Origin: Martinezella lusitana
GTDB lineage: Bacteria; Pseudomonadota; Alphaproteobacteria; Rhizobiales; Rhizobiaceae
Length of the DNA stretch: 64,000 nucleotides
Assembly: GCF_014207095.1 (NCBI RefSeq)
Contig: NZ_JACHBG010000024.1
Span: 1 to 64,000 of the forward strand
Direction of reading: 5' to 3'
Numbering within the stretch: the first letter of the stretch is position 1; every line of letters starts with the position of its first letter. Of this stretch, positions 36,897 through 45,805 are shown in pieces. Made by a program: the position numbers and the translations under genes. Under the pieces are notes generated by a model. The model had not been told where the DNA came from, made no database searches, and saw nothing but the letters and a program-made list of their open reading frames with translations.

Positions 36897-38746
36897 TATT
36901 GTTCGGCCTTCTCAATCGCTCTTTTGACCACCAGCGGCACGCCCGTGCGCTTCCATTTCTCGAAAACGCCGTCCGCCCAAGGTTGGTCTCCGATTTTCGG
37001 AACGATCCCCGGAGTAATCTGCGCCGGTGGACGATCGTTCAGAAATGCCGCCAATCGTAGTCCTTGCTGAGGATCGGCTTTCGCAACCGCGAGGCAGGCT
37101 TCCAGGATAGCTGGAACTCCCCATTCTTGTTCTTGATGAGCACGGTCCAGGAGACGATCCATAATGATCGAGGTTTCTACGCGCGACACGCGTGCCAATT
37201 TGTCGACCAGGGCCGCAGCCATTTCAGGGTGGGTGAGCATTGCGGTCAATATTTCGGCCGCTTCGGTCGTTAAACGGTCACCGGGCGTTATGAGCGGCGC
37301 GTGCTCGCGGCTCACATACAAAGCGCCCAACAACTTCGCATCGTGTAGCGGCGGAGGCAAAGCCAGCCATTCCCTCGAGAAAGGAGCATCCCAGGGCGCG
37401 GCAAGGTTTAGGTCTTTTCCCTCTGTGGCCGCTTCTTCCCAATCCTTCAGGAATCTGGGTTTGCCGTCATCGTCTTGGCTAACGGCCTTCAATAGTTCGG
37501 CGTAAGCCAACGGGCTACCGAGACGTTCGAACAGGAGAAGCTTGGCGAGGACCGCCTCATCCACGCCGACGCCCTGAGCATTGGAGATCGCCATGCGGAT
37601 AGAAAGTGCATTCAGGAAACGCTTGATCAGTCGGGGATTACCGACGATGCCCGAGGCAGTCGTCATGATAGGCGCAAGCCTTTCAGCCGTATCAAAACGT
37701 CCGATAAGATCTGCCGGTATGTTCTCGTGCAGTCCCGTTACATATGCCTTGTCGACGCGCGCGCCCTGCCACGTCTTTCGCAACTGATCGATTATCCCAA
37801 CCCGCAGTTTTTCCTTTACGTCGTCCTTCAAGTCGCTGTTTTCGATGTAGAGCAACATCATGTACGCGCGGACTTCCTGCGTTCCCAAGGGAGGAACGCG
37901 GATAGGCACCTGGATCAATTTGTCGAAGTAGCTCGTTACAAGTAGATCGTCGGGAACGCCTTCGAAATGCTTGCGGACGGCGTGTTTGATCATGTCGTTG
38001 TCGGCCGCGATGACGAATGCCGTATTTTTCAGAAACAGGAACAGCCGTATGGCCTCAAGGGTCGAGATCGTCGTCTCGGGGAGGCAACGGTCAAGGTCGT
38101 CGATCAACACGACAAGAGTTACCCCAAGCTCCTCAAGGGTCTCCTCGAAATTATCCCTGAGGGCTTGGATTTCCTTAGGTGGTGAGGTTTCCTCTGCCGG
38201 ATTGAGAAGCCCGGAGGCAGCACTTGCCACCTCACCCGCTTTCGATTTGGCGTCTTCGATTAGTTTTTGGTCGACGGAACCACCTAGAAACCGCTGCCCC
38301 AGCCCCCACACTTCGCCGATGAGCCCAGTTGGAGGAAGTCCCATCGACACCGCTATCGCCGAACCGGCAGCGAGCTTCATTGCACGCAGCCAGTTCACGC
38401 GCTTGATGAGCGCCTTGGCCTTGTCTACTCCTCTTTCGCGCGCTCTTGCTTCCTGCTCTAGCTTCGTCGCGATGACGTCCATCAATGCGGCGCGAGCGTC
38501 GTCATAACCTTGGTAAAGCCAAGCATTGAATTCGACGAAGACGAAGTCCTTCTCGCCTTCTTTCCTCTCTCGGTTAGCGAGGGATGCTTGGGTCAGTTTT
38601 ATCATGGAGGATTTTCCAATGCCCCATGATCCCGAGACACCGATTGAAATTGGGCGCCCCCGCGCCTGGACGATGATTTCCGCTACGGTGTCGGCCACTC
38701 CCGAAAAATTAAGGAAGTCTTTTTCAGTCTCATTATCTGCCCACAT
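36896..38746 (-). CDS. qatA: QatA, KAP-family P-loop NTPase
   Basis: First gene of the Qat operon, 616 residues. Walker A is GSWGIGKS (39-46). Between Walker A and Walker B there is a hydrophobic insert (AMKLAAGSAIAVSMGLPPTG, ~120-150), which in KAP NTPases is membrane-associated. Walker B is VVLIDDLDRCLPET (IDDLDR at 215-220). FVFVEFNAWLYQGYDDARAA is another KAP hallmark. It probably senses or drives the defence response with ATP or GTP. A strong GGGGGAGG precedes the ATG at 38746. It is divergent from gajA, with 152 bases between them. Confidence 0.88.
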   Translation of the reverse strand: MWADNETEKDFLNFSGVADTVAEIIVQARGRPISIGVSGSWGIGKSSMIKLTQASLANRERKEGEKDFVFVEFNAWLYQGYDDARAALMDVIATKLEQEARARERGVDKAKALIKRVNWLRAMKLAAGSAIAVSMGLPPTGLIGEVWGLGQRFLGGSVDQKLIEDAKSKAGEVASAASGLLNPAEETSPPKEIQALRDNFEETLEELGVTLVVLIDDLDRCLPETTISTLEAIRLFLFLKNTAFVIAADNDMIKHAVRKHFEGVPDDLLVTSYFDKLIQVPIRVPPLGTQEVRAYMMLLYIENSDLKDDVKEKLRVGIIDQLRKTWQGARVDKAYVTGLHENIPADLIGRFDTAERLAPIMTTASGIVGNPRLIKRFLNALSIRMAISNAQGVGVDEAVLAKLLLFERLGSPLAYAELLKAVSQDDDGKPRFLKDWEEAATEGKDLNLAAPWDAPFSREWLALPPPLHDAKLLGALYVSREHAPLITPGDRLTTEAAEILTAMLTHPEMAAALVDKLARVSRVETSIIMDRLLDRAHQEQEWGVPAILEACLAVAKADPQQGLRLAAFLNDRPPAQITPGIVPKIGDQPWADGVFEKWKRTGVPLVVKRAIEKAEQ

Positions 38747-38898
38747 TCAAGGCCTCCCCCGTCGCACCTGTCGATAGTAAAACCATCGCACCGAGACGTC
38801 GCACCGATGATTCGCGTCACCCTACATTTGCAACGTATTGTTCGCGCCGAAGCTGTGTCAATTTGGAAATTCTTGCCTCGCTGGAAATAGGGAAGTCG
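38747..38898. promoter_or_regulatory. Shared intergenic region between qat and gaj operons
   Basis: This short divergent region must contain promoters for both systems. TCGCACC occurs three times in direct orientation, at 38762-38768, 38786-38792 and 38799-38805, on the qat side. These could bind a regulator. No clear -35/-10 pair could be assigned. Confidence 0.4.
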
Positions 38899-40530
38899 AT
38901 GTACATCGAGAAGGTCAAGATAAAGAACTTCAAGTGTTTCGAAGGCTGGTTCGCAGCCGATTTCAATCGGGGCGTCAACATCATCGTCGGCAACAACGAA
39001 GCCGGAAAATCCACGCTGCTCGAAGCTATCCATCTATGCCTGACGGGTATGCTGAACGGGAAATACCTGCGCAACGAATTATCTCCCTATCTTTTTAACC
39101 GGAAGGTCGAGCGGGCGTATCTGGACAGCATCGCCGCGAAACAACCTCTCGATCCGCCGGAGATCCAGATCGAGCTGTTTTTCGGCGGTGATAGCGACGC
39201 GTTGGAAGACCTGCGCGGAAACGGGAATTCCGAGAAAAACGACAAGGCTCGCGGCCTTCTCTTCTCGATCGAGTTCGACAAGAAATATGACGGTGCCTAT
39301 ACCGAGTTGCTGAAGAACAGGGAGATCAACTCGATACCCTTGGAATTCTATCAGGTGCAATGGTCGGAATTCTCCCGCCAACCGGCGATGCCTCGCACCA
39401 TTCCCATTAAATCGGCCCTCATCGATTCAACAAGCACGCGTGTGCAGAGCGGTTCGGATATGTACATCTCCCGCATCGTCAGAGAGTTTTTGGACGACAA
39501 GGAACGTGTTGCGATATCCCAAGCCCACCGCAAGCTGAAAGACGCCTTCAAGGCCGACGGCAATGTCGGCGCCATTAATGAAAGATTGGCGGAAGCGGCG
39601 AAGATCAGCCGAAAAAAGGTCAGCATCTCGGTCGATATGTCGTCTCATAATGCCTGGGAAAACAGCCTCATGACTTATATCGAGGATGTGCCCTTCCACT
39701 ATATCGGCAAGGGCGAGCAGTGCATCGTCAAAACGCGACTCGCGCTGAGCAGCAAAAAGAACAGCGAAGCGACCGTATTGCTGATCGAGGAACCGGAAAA
39801 CCACCTCTCGCACTCGAAGCTCAACCAGCTCATCAGCGATATCAGCACCGACAATAGCGGCAAGCAGGTCATCATCACCACGCATAGCAGCTTCGTCGCG
39901 AACAAACTAGGACTGGACCACCTGATCCTGTTACGGGAAGCGAAGGTCACACGGATCGAGGATCTGGACGCGAGCGACTTCTTCCATAAGCTGCCTGGCT
40001 ATGACACGCTGCGTCTCGTGTTGTCGCAGAAGTCGATCCTTGTAGAGGGCGATGCGGACGAGCTGGTCGTCCAACGGGCCTACATGGATACCAACGGGGG
40101 AAAATTGCCGATCGACGACGAGATCGATGTCATCTCGGTCGGGCTTTCGTTCCTGCGTTTTCTCGAACTGGCGACGGCGCTGAAAATCCCCGTCGTGGTC
40201 GCAACCGACAACGACGGGGATACTGCTGCGCTTGAAAAGAAGTACGCCAAATACAAGGACGTCGATCATATCACAATCTGCTATGATCCTGTGGTGGATA
40301 AGGGCGACCTGGTCCTCGGCGGCAAGCCTTTCAACTATAACACCCTTGAGCCGAAACTGGTCAAATCCAATAGCGTCGAGACCTTCAACACGCTGTTCGG
40401 TACCAAGCATGATCTCGATAACCTTCATCGTTATATGAAGAACAACAAGACCGAATGCGCGCTGGCGATTTTCTCGGCGAAGACGAAAATCAGTTATCCG
40501 AAATATATTCTGGATGCGATCGCCAAATGA
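38899..40530 (+). CDS. gajA: GajA-like ATPase-TOPRIM (OLD-family) nuclease
   Basis: A 543-residue OLD-family protein. The N-terminal ABC-type ATPase has Walker A GNNEAGKST (31-39) and Walker B VLLIEEPENHLS followed by VIITTHSSFVANKLG. The C-terminal TOPRIM domain has LVEGDADELVVQRAY and the acidic cluster VVVATDNDGDTAALEKK. In Gabija, GajA is a DNA endonuclease held inactive by nucleotide and paired with GajB. It is slightly shorter than the described ~578 residues. The start at 38899 has GGGA just upstream; an upstream ATG at 38863 is less likely. gajB overlaps its stop (ATGA). Confidence 0.88.
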   Translation: MYIEKVKIKNFKCFEGWFAADFNRGVNIIVGNNEAGKSTLLEAIHLCLTGMLNGKYLRNELSPYLFNRKVERAYLDSIAAKQPLDPPEIQIELFFGGDSDALEDLRGNGNSEKNDKARGLLFSIEFDKKYDGAYTELLKNREINSIPLEFYQVQWSEFSRQPAMPRTIPIKSALIDSTSTRVQSGSDMYISRIVREFLDDKERVAISQAHRKLKDAFKADGNVGAINERLAEAAKISRKKVSISVDMSSHNAWENSLMTYIEDVPFHYIGKGEQCIVKTRLALSSKKNSEATVLLIEEPENHLSHSKLNQLISDISTDNSGKQVIITTHSSFVANKLGLDHLILLREAKVTRIEDLDASDFFHKLPGYDTLRLVLSQKSILVEGDADELVVQRAYMDTNGGKLPIDDEIDVISVGLSFLRFLELATALKIPVVVATDNDGDTAALEKKYAKYKDVDHITICYDPVVDKGDLVLGGKPFNYNTLEPKLVKSNSVETFNTLFGTKHDLDNLHRYMKNNKTECALAIFSAKTKISYPKYILDAIAK

Positions 40531-41666
40531 TGGGGCCGAATAAGCTCGTCATTGCTGCGGCAGGCTCGGGGAAGACCACCTACCTCGTCAGGCAGGCGCT
40601 TGCCGTTGAACAAAAACGGGTCCTCATCACCACCTACACGGAATCGAACGAAAAAGAGATCCGGCGCAAATTTTTCGAAATCAATGGCTCGGTTCCGGGC
40701 AACGTGCATATCCAGACCTGGTTCAGTCTGCTGATCGAGCACGGCATCAAGCCCTTTCAAGGCAAGCTGTTCGATTGGGATGTCGCTGGCATGCTTCTAG
40801 TTTCGCAGAGATCCGGTTTGCGCGGGCGCGACCGGCAAGGCCGTCCCATGTATTGGGGTGAGGAAGATTTCAGACGCTGCTACTTCGACCGTCGAAATCG
40901 CGTCTATTCAGACAAATTGTCGAGGCTGATGATACGGTGCAACGAGGCATCGGACGGCGCTGTCATCGAGCGGCTTTCCCGTATCTATCACTTTATTTTC
41001 GTAGATGAGGTGCAGGATCTGGCAGGCCACGACCTCGACATTTTGGCGGCGCTCTTCCAAAGCCCCGTCAACGTCGTCATGGTGGGTGATCCCCGTCAGG
41101 TCACCTATGTGACCCATCTGGAGGCTCGCCTTAAGAAGTACAGGGATGGCGGCATTGCCGACTTCATTCGGGCGGAACTTCCCCGAAAGGTTACCTGCGA
41201 TATTGATGTGACCAGCCTCATGACATCGCACCGAAATAGCACCGCTATCTGTGAACTATCGTCGAAGCTCTATCCAAAGTTGGCGGCTGCGACTGCATGT
41301 AAATGCGTCGACTGCAGGCAGCCGGTCCCTGGTGATGCGGGTCTCCACATCGTCCGACGTAACGATCTGCCACGCTATCTCAAGACCGGACGACCGGTAC
41401 AGCTGCGATGGAGTTCCGCCGTTAAGGTCGCATCTGTAGAACTGCCGTCGCTTACATTCGGACGATCCAAGGGACTCGGTTTTGACCGCGTCATTATCTA
41501 TCCGACGAATGAAATGATGGACTGGCTGAAGAGCGCCCAATCGGCGTTGAAAGCCGAAACCCGTGCAAAACTCTATGTTGCCCTAACCCGCGCAAGGCAT
41601 ACGGTAGCGGTGGTCCATGACCTTGCCGATGGTGAAGTCGTTCCAGGATTCACATTGTTCCAGTAG
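40527..41666 (+). CDS. gajB: GajB-like UvrD/Rep-type SF1 helicase
   Basis: A 379-residue superfamily 1A helicase-like protein. Walker A is VIAAAGSGKTTYL, motif II FVDEVQDLAGHDLD, motif III VVMVGDPRQVTYVTH, motif VI LYVALTRARHTVAVV. It is about 100 residues shorter than the described GajB (~494), mainly in the accessory subdomains, so it may be a reduced nucleotidase-type version. Its ATG overlaps the gajA stop by four bases. In Gabija, GajB senses DNA ends or nucleotide depletion and acts with GajA; these roles are inferred from the family. A hairpin terminator follows at 41726. Confidence 0.85.
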   Translation: MMGPNKLVIAAAGSGKTTYLVRQALAVEQKRVLITTYTESNEKEIRRKFFEINGSVPGNVHIQTWFSLLIEHGIKPFQGKLFDWDVAGMLLVSQRSGLRGRDRQGRPMYWGEEDFRRCYFDRRNRVYSDKLSRLMIRCNEASDGAVIERLSRIYHFIFVDEVQDLAGHDLDILAALFQSPVNVVMVGDPRQVTYVTHLEARLKKYRDGGIADFIRAELPRKVTCDIDVTSLMTSHRNSTAICELSSKLYPKLAAATACKCVDCRQPVPGDAGLHIVRRNDLPRYLKTGRPVQLRWSSAVKVASVELPSLTFGRSKGLGFDRVIIYPTNEMMDWLKSAQSALKAETRAKLYVALTRARHTVAVVHDLADGEVVPGFTLFQ

Positions 41667-41723
41667 CGAAAATCTCCGGAAAATGCACCCTATATAGATC
41701 TATGATTTCATCCTTGGCGGTGG

Positions 41724-41752
41724 GGCATCATCTTCCGATGATGACCTTTTTC
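41724..41752 (+). terminator. Rho-independent terminator after gajB
   Basis: A perfect 7-bp stem CATCATC-TTCC-GATGATG (41726-41743), extended by two G-C pairs after one mismatch, is followed by CCTTTTTC. The T tract touches the end of the convergent hipA gene. Confidence 0.75.
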
Positions 41753-42990
41753 TAGGTAGCTTCGTTGAATTCCCGATACAGCTCGATTGTGGGCAGATGT
41801 GCATCGATAGTCTCGCGCACCTTCGCGGCCATCGGCAGGTTGTTTTTCTCGTTTTTCCACACATCCATAAACCGTCCGACCGTCTCGCGTGCTGTGTCGA
41901 GGACCAGCTTTTCGGACAGCGCCGACTTGGCGGCCAGATGTGCAAGCTCGTCCTTCGATAGCTCCGCCATTCTTTTCGTGCGTGAAAAGTTAAGCGCGGC
42001 CGTATCCTCTCCCTCGATATAGGGGATTGTCGATAGCAGGTCGTAAGCCGGCGAGAGCGCAGGGGTACGGCGATCGGGGTAGATCAGCGACCAGTTCTTC
42101 AGATGCATGTCGCCATTGCCGATCAGTGTGCTGAAGACCAACCGGCGGATGAACTCCGCCACGTCGGCCGTGCTCGTCTCGATGCCGAGGACGCGGGCGA
42201 TCATCCGGTAATTGCCCTTGCTGTACTTGTCATCCGGCTTCACGCCAAACACCTGCGCAAAATCCTCGATATGCACCGGACCCTCCGGCGTACGGTCGAA
42301 ACGCCTAATGGCGAGCGCCTGCCCGTGCAGTTCTCCTACCCCCTGTGGCAGGCCGCTCACCGCATCCAGCTCGACCAGCTGGATCTCCGGCACGTCCATG
42401 CCCATCATCGCGGCGATGGTCATCATGGAGAATTCGTTCTCCGGCACGCCGCTATACTGCTGGGAGGGCAGCTTCACGATCCATGATCCACCGGTACCCT
42501 CGGCCGGAATAGTCAGGCCGCCTCCCTTCGTGGTGTTCTTGAAGGCCGAGAATTTCAGCTGCACACCGGCCAACGAAAAGCGCAATGCATTCGGTCGCGC
42601 TTCGACAGAAGCCTGCTCGTCATCGGGCGGCAGGTCATCACCCACGGTGGGATGGACCGTCACTGCACCGGGCAGATCACGACCGAGCATCCAGAGCAGG
42701 AAGAATTCCCGCGTCTGTTTTACGCCAGCACGCTCGGCGAGGTATTTTCGCAGCGGCCCTTCCGGCAACAGGTTCGAGAAGAAGGGTGGGACCACCATGT
42801 TATATGGGCGGAACTTCGTAATCAGGGCGCCGAACGGGTCCTTGAAGGACAAGCTGAGTGTCGGCCGCTTTTCGTTTTCGATATAGTCCTCGTTGAATGC
42901 GAAGATGGTGCGCCCGTCCTGCAGGTTCGTCAGGGTCGCGACCGGTTCTCCGTTTAGCCTGACATCGAGTACCGTGACCTTAGGCATCAT
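41752..42990 (-). CDS. hipA: HipA-type serine/threonine kinase toxin
   Basis: A 412-residue kinase-like toxin. The N-terminal domain includes VPPFFSNLLPEGPLRKYLA, typical of HipA. The kinase part has SLAGVQLKFSAF, GSWIVKLPSQQYSGVPENE, FDRTPEGPVHIEDFAQVFG, the catalytic loop GNGDMHLKNWSL and the magnesium-binding AYDLLSTIPY. E. coli HipA phosphorylates glutamyl-tRNA synthetase and causes growth arrest; the target here is unknown. Strong GAGGAGG lies before ATGATG at 42990-42985. The start overlaps the end of hipB by 11 bases, so the pair is coupled. It is full length compared with ~440 for E. coli. Confidence 0.88.
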   Translation of the reverse strand: MMPKVTVLDVRLNGEPVATLTNLQDGRTIFAFNEDYIENEKRPTLSLSFKDPFGALITKFRPYNMVVPPFFSNLLPEGPLRKYLAERAGVKQTREFFLLWMLGRDLPGAVTVHPTVGDDLPPDDEQASVEARPNALRFSLAGVQLKFSAFKNTTKGGGLTIPAEGTGGSWIVKLPSQQYSGVPENEFSMMTIAAMMGMDVPEIQLVELDAVSGLPQGVGELHGQALAIRRFDRTPEGPVHIEDFAQVFGVKPDDKYSKGNYRMIARVLGIETSTADVAEFIRRLVFSTLIGNGDMHLKNWSLIYPDRRTPALSPAYDLLSTIPYIEGEDTAALNFSRTKRMAELSKDELAHLAAKSALSEKLVLDTARETVGRFMDVWKNEKNNLPMAAKVRETIDAHLPTIELYREFNEAT

Positions 42991-43576
42991 CGTCCTCCTC
43001 ATCCAGCGCGTAGGCCGAGCGCGGGATTGCGTCATCCCGGTCGCGATGCACCGCGGCGTTGCGCAGTTGCCTTATCTCGCGAACGATCGCACCCATTTCC
43101 TGACGTGACATCTTGTCGGTCTGAGAATTTTCAAGGCGGTTGGCTGCCCGCCTGAGGATGTCCAGCTCGTCGGGAGTCAGTGGCAGATGGCGTAGGAGGC
43201 CCAGGCTATCCTTGAACGCGTCCGCGTCGGCACTCGTCCCGACCCCATACCCGTACTGCGCAGACGATCGCTCGAGACGCGCGACCAGTTTGCGTTGGTC
43301 AGATGTGAGGACGTCATTCGACGCCGAACTACTTTCGAGGATGTTGCGGATCGCCGGCATCAGCTTCTTCGGCGCAAGGACGATCTCGAGGTCGAGCGCG
43401 CGCGCCACATCCACCAAGCTGCCGAGCCCAGGCTCCATTGTACCCCGCTCGATCTGGGAAATATGGCTCTGCGTCAGGCCCGAACGAGCGCTCAGCTCAC
43501 GCTGGCTTACTTTCTGTCCTTCCCGGGCAGCGCGTAACTGCTGTGTTATATGCTCTGTTTTATATGCCACGATCAT
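42980..43576 (-). CDS. hipB: HipB-type XRE antitoxin/regulator
   Basis: A 198-residue protein with a Cro/C1 helix-turn-helix (AAREGQKVSQRELSARSGLT, then QSHISQIERGTMEPGLGSLV) in the first 70 residues and a C-terminal extension of ~125 residues, which makes it over twice the size of E. coli HipB (88). The extension is acidic at its end (ALDEEDDDA). It should bind HipA and repress the operon. I chose the ATG at 43576; an in-frame ATG at 43591 is also possible. A perfect inverted repeat overlaps this start (43575-43613), implying autorepression. Confidence 0.82.
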   Translation of the reverse strand: MIVAYKTEHITQQLRAAREGQKVSQRELSARSGLTQSHISQIERGTMEPGLGSLVDVARALDLEIVLAPKKLMPAIRNILESSSASNDVLTSDQRKLVARLERSSAQYGYGVGTSADADAFKDSLGLLRHLPLTPDELDILRRAANRLENSQTDKMSRQEMGAIVREIRQLRNAAVHRDRDDAIPRSAYALDEEDDDA

Positions 43577-43613
43577 TATCCTGTATCGCATGATGGGAGA
43601 TATACAGGATAAT
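43575..43613. promoter_or_regulatory. Probable HipB operator 1
   Basis: Perfect 12-bp inverted repeat ATTATCCTGTAT (43575-43586) and ATACAGGATAAT (43602-43613), separated by 15 bases. It contains the TATCC...GGATA half-sites known from E. coli hipBA operators (there separated by 8 bases). It overlaps the hipB start. Confidence 0.7.
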
Positions 43614-43648
43614 ATATAGACAATTCCGTAAGGCAGCGCAACTCTGAT

Positions 43649-43662
43649 ATACAGATCTGTAT
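43649..43662. promoter_or_regulatory. Probable HipB operator 2
   Basis: Perfect 14-bp palindrome ATACAGATCTGTAT, 35 bases upstream of operator 1 and sharing its ATACAG half-site. Likely a second binding site for HipB. Confidence 0.5.
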
Positions 43663-43722
43663 CACTGAACAATTTTATATATAATCATATGTCAATCAGC
43701 CATGATGACTCATCATACCGGC

Positions 43723-44798
43723 CTAGCTTCTGTAGCCGCCCATGAGGGCGCGCAACATATCGGCCTGTGCAGACCCTGCCGGCATCGTATCCACTGTGAA
43801 AGGGACATTGATATAGGCCTGCCCGTCAGGTTGCGGCTGCGCATGCACGCCGAATTCCTCAAAAAGCCGGTAACCGACCGCCCCGACATCGATCAGCGCA
43901 TCATAGCTCGGCCACTCACCACGCGTATCCCATAGGCCGCGCAGCTGCTCCACCAGCCGGCCGATCGCCCTGACCAAAGCCTGATCCTCGGTCGGCAATT
44001 CTGGCGCCACCTCGCAGAGGTTGTCGGATTCGTTCATCCCGTCCAGATGGCCGAACAGGTAGGATGCGATCCGCAAGGGCTCAAGAATGACAATACCGAC
44101 TTCCTGAAAGACCCGCACCACATTGCCATGCAGGCGATAGGACCGGATGGCATCGTGCGCCCTGCCGCGGCAATCCTTCAACCGAACGGCCAAATTGTCG
44201 CGGAAACGGGCTTCCTCGTTGACCGCGAACCCCGCCGACAAACGGCAGACCGCATATTCACCCCGGCAGGCTTCGGCGAAGTGCTGCTCGTGATCGCTGA
44301 TGAAATGCCCGGTCGGCGGACGAAAATGGATGCCGGGAATTGGTCCTCGCGAAAGGCGATTTCTTCGACATGTGCGCATTCATGGGCGATGATGGCAATG
44401 GCCGTGCGGAAATCCTCTTCATCGCGATCGGCCCCCTCGAGCACAATCGGGCATACCGGACCCGCGGACAAAACGATATGTGTCTTCACGGCGTCGCCAC
44501 GCATGACCACGACACTCTTTCCGACGCCGGCCAGGCCCTCGTCATTGGTGCGGCTCAACGGCGCCAGCCCTTCGACGCCCCGATCGAGGTCGCGCAGCGC
44601 CTCGTCGTAATCGACCGCTACGGTCACACCGTCGAGCGCGCTGATATCGATATATTCCCCGACCTCGCGCAGAATGTGGAACATCTGCTGCCCGAGGCAT
44701 TCGGCGCCGTACTGGTTGGTGATGCCCTGTACCGTCACCTGAATCTGCGGAAGCGTGGAGGCAGGCACCTCTTGTCGCGGCGTGTCGCTCGTATCCAT
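43723..44798 (-). pseudogene. HExxH-motif protein, frameshifted paralogue of 45806-46795
   Basis: Two overlapping minus frames make one protein of about 355 residues. The first, from ATG 44798, carries LPQIQVTVQGITNQYGAECL, YIDISALDGVTVAVDYDEAL and the metal-site motif IAIIAHECAHVEE (HECAH at 139-143). The second, ending 43723, resumes with HFRPPTGHFISDHEQHFAEA, GEYAVCRLSAGFAVNE and ends FTVDTMPAGSAQADMLRALM. The intact paralogue at 45806-46795 has the same order of elements, so a single-base shift near 44330-44340 is needed. Whether this is decay, a sequencing error or programmed frameshifting is open. Family unknown to me. Confidence 0.65.
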
Positions 44799-44821
44799 AT
44801 TAGCCCCTCTCTCCCCTCACC

Positions 44822-45547
44822 TCATGCGGTTTCACCCAGCTGCGCCTGCCCGCCGGCGGCAAGCACCTTATAGCGGGCATGCAGGTTATAGAATGCTTCG
44901 TCGCCCACCATGGTGAGTATCATGCGCACAAGGCTGAAGACGCACAGCAAAACGGAGAGGCCGAGTATGTTCAGCGTCTCCTGCAGCTCGTCTTCCTCCA
45001 GCAGAGGATCGAGGCTGAACAATGCGGTCCCGTCCGGCAGGAACGAACGATGCCGTAATAGCGAGCTGTAGGTGACATGTGCCGTGTCGGCCGAGATCTC
45101 ACGATACATGTGCGCCATGCGCGGGAACTGGCTGTCCTTGCTCAGGTCACTCGGCTTGAGCTGCGCGCCCTTCTTGTCATTCAGGAATTCCTGCAGCAGC
45201 TTATGCGAGCCGGCATCAAGGTCCGTCTGCATGTCCTTTAACGCCTTGGCTCTCGACCATTTACTCGTGGCTTCGTCATCCTTGAGCGCCTGCAAATAGT
45301 CAGGCTTGCGGCACGCTGCATCCATATGGATCGCGCATTCGACGACCTTGCGGCAGGTACTGCGCACATCGAGCACCTTGTCATGCTCAGCGAGCAACAA
45401 TGCCGTGTCGAACAATGTCAGGGCACGGGCGAACAGCGCGAATTTCACGAACAGCAGTTCGGGCTCTTCGCCTTCCGGCGCATCGAAGCTGTCCACGTCC
45501 GCGAGCTTCGCCGAGCCATGCGGAAATCCCTCATCCATTGCAGCCAT
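44822..45547 (-). CDS. Helical protein of unknown function, 241 aa
   Basis: I do not recognise this with certainty; the all-helical pattern (LFVKFALFARALTLFDTALL, AEHDKVLDVRSTCRKVVECA, YREISADTAHVTYSSLLRHR) loosely recalls DUF5677-type proteins. A hydrophobic helix near the C-terminus (LNILGLSVLLCVFSLVRMIL) may be buried or membrane-associated. It ends 23 bases before the frameshifted HExxH gene and lies between the two HExxH paralogues, all on the minus strand, so a shared operon is likely. There is no catalytic motif I can point to. Confidence 0.6.
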   Translation of the reverse strand: MAAMDEGFPHGSAKLADVDSFDAPEGEEPELLFVKFALFARALTLFDTALLLAEHDKVLDVRSTCRKVVECAIHMDAACRKPDYLQALKDDEATSKWSRAKALKDMQTDLDAGSHKLLQEFLNDKKGAQLKPSDLSKDSQFPRMAHMYREISADTAHVTYSSLLRHRSFLPDGTALFSLDPLLEEDELQETLNILGLSVLLCVFSLVRMILTMVGDEAFYNLHARYKVLAAGGQAQLGETA

Positions 45548-45673
45548 GCTTCATTTATCTGGGGCTGATCATCATTCATGCGATTCTTCCTGGTTGCCAC
45601 CGGTACATGTGGAGTCAAATAGCTATCCGGAGGATAATCCCACCGCCAAATGGTTCGGCGGAATGCGATGCGA

Positions 45674-45799
45674 CTATGCGATAATCAGGAAGTCGGCAGC
45701 CGTCAGCGCCAAACCTTTGTCGAGAGAGGCGAACTGGACCGCAGCAGCCTTTTCCGTACCGTCAGCCTGGTACTGGAGAGCACCCGTGTCTTTATATGG
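45674..45799 (-). pseudogene. Relic of an RTX/calcium-binding protein C-terminus
   Basis: The minus strand reads YKDTGALQYQADGTEKAAAV and QFASLDKGLALTAADFLIIA before a stop. This is the typical last ~40 residues of hemolysin-type calcium-binding proteins; the protease relic at 25.9 kb ends similarly (IQVAQLTPNLRLSAADFIVI). Nothing upstream belongs to it. It sits between two genes of the HExxH cluster as a stray fragment. Confidence 0.6.
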
Positions 45800-45805
45800 C
45801 CGTTC

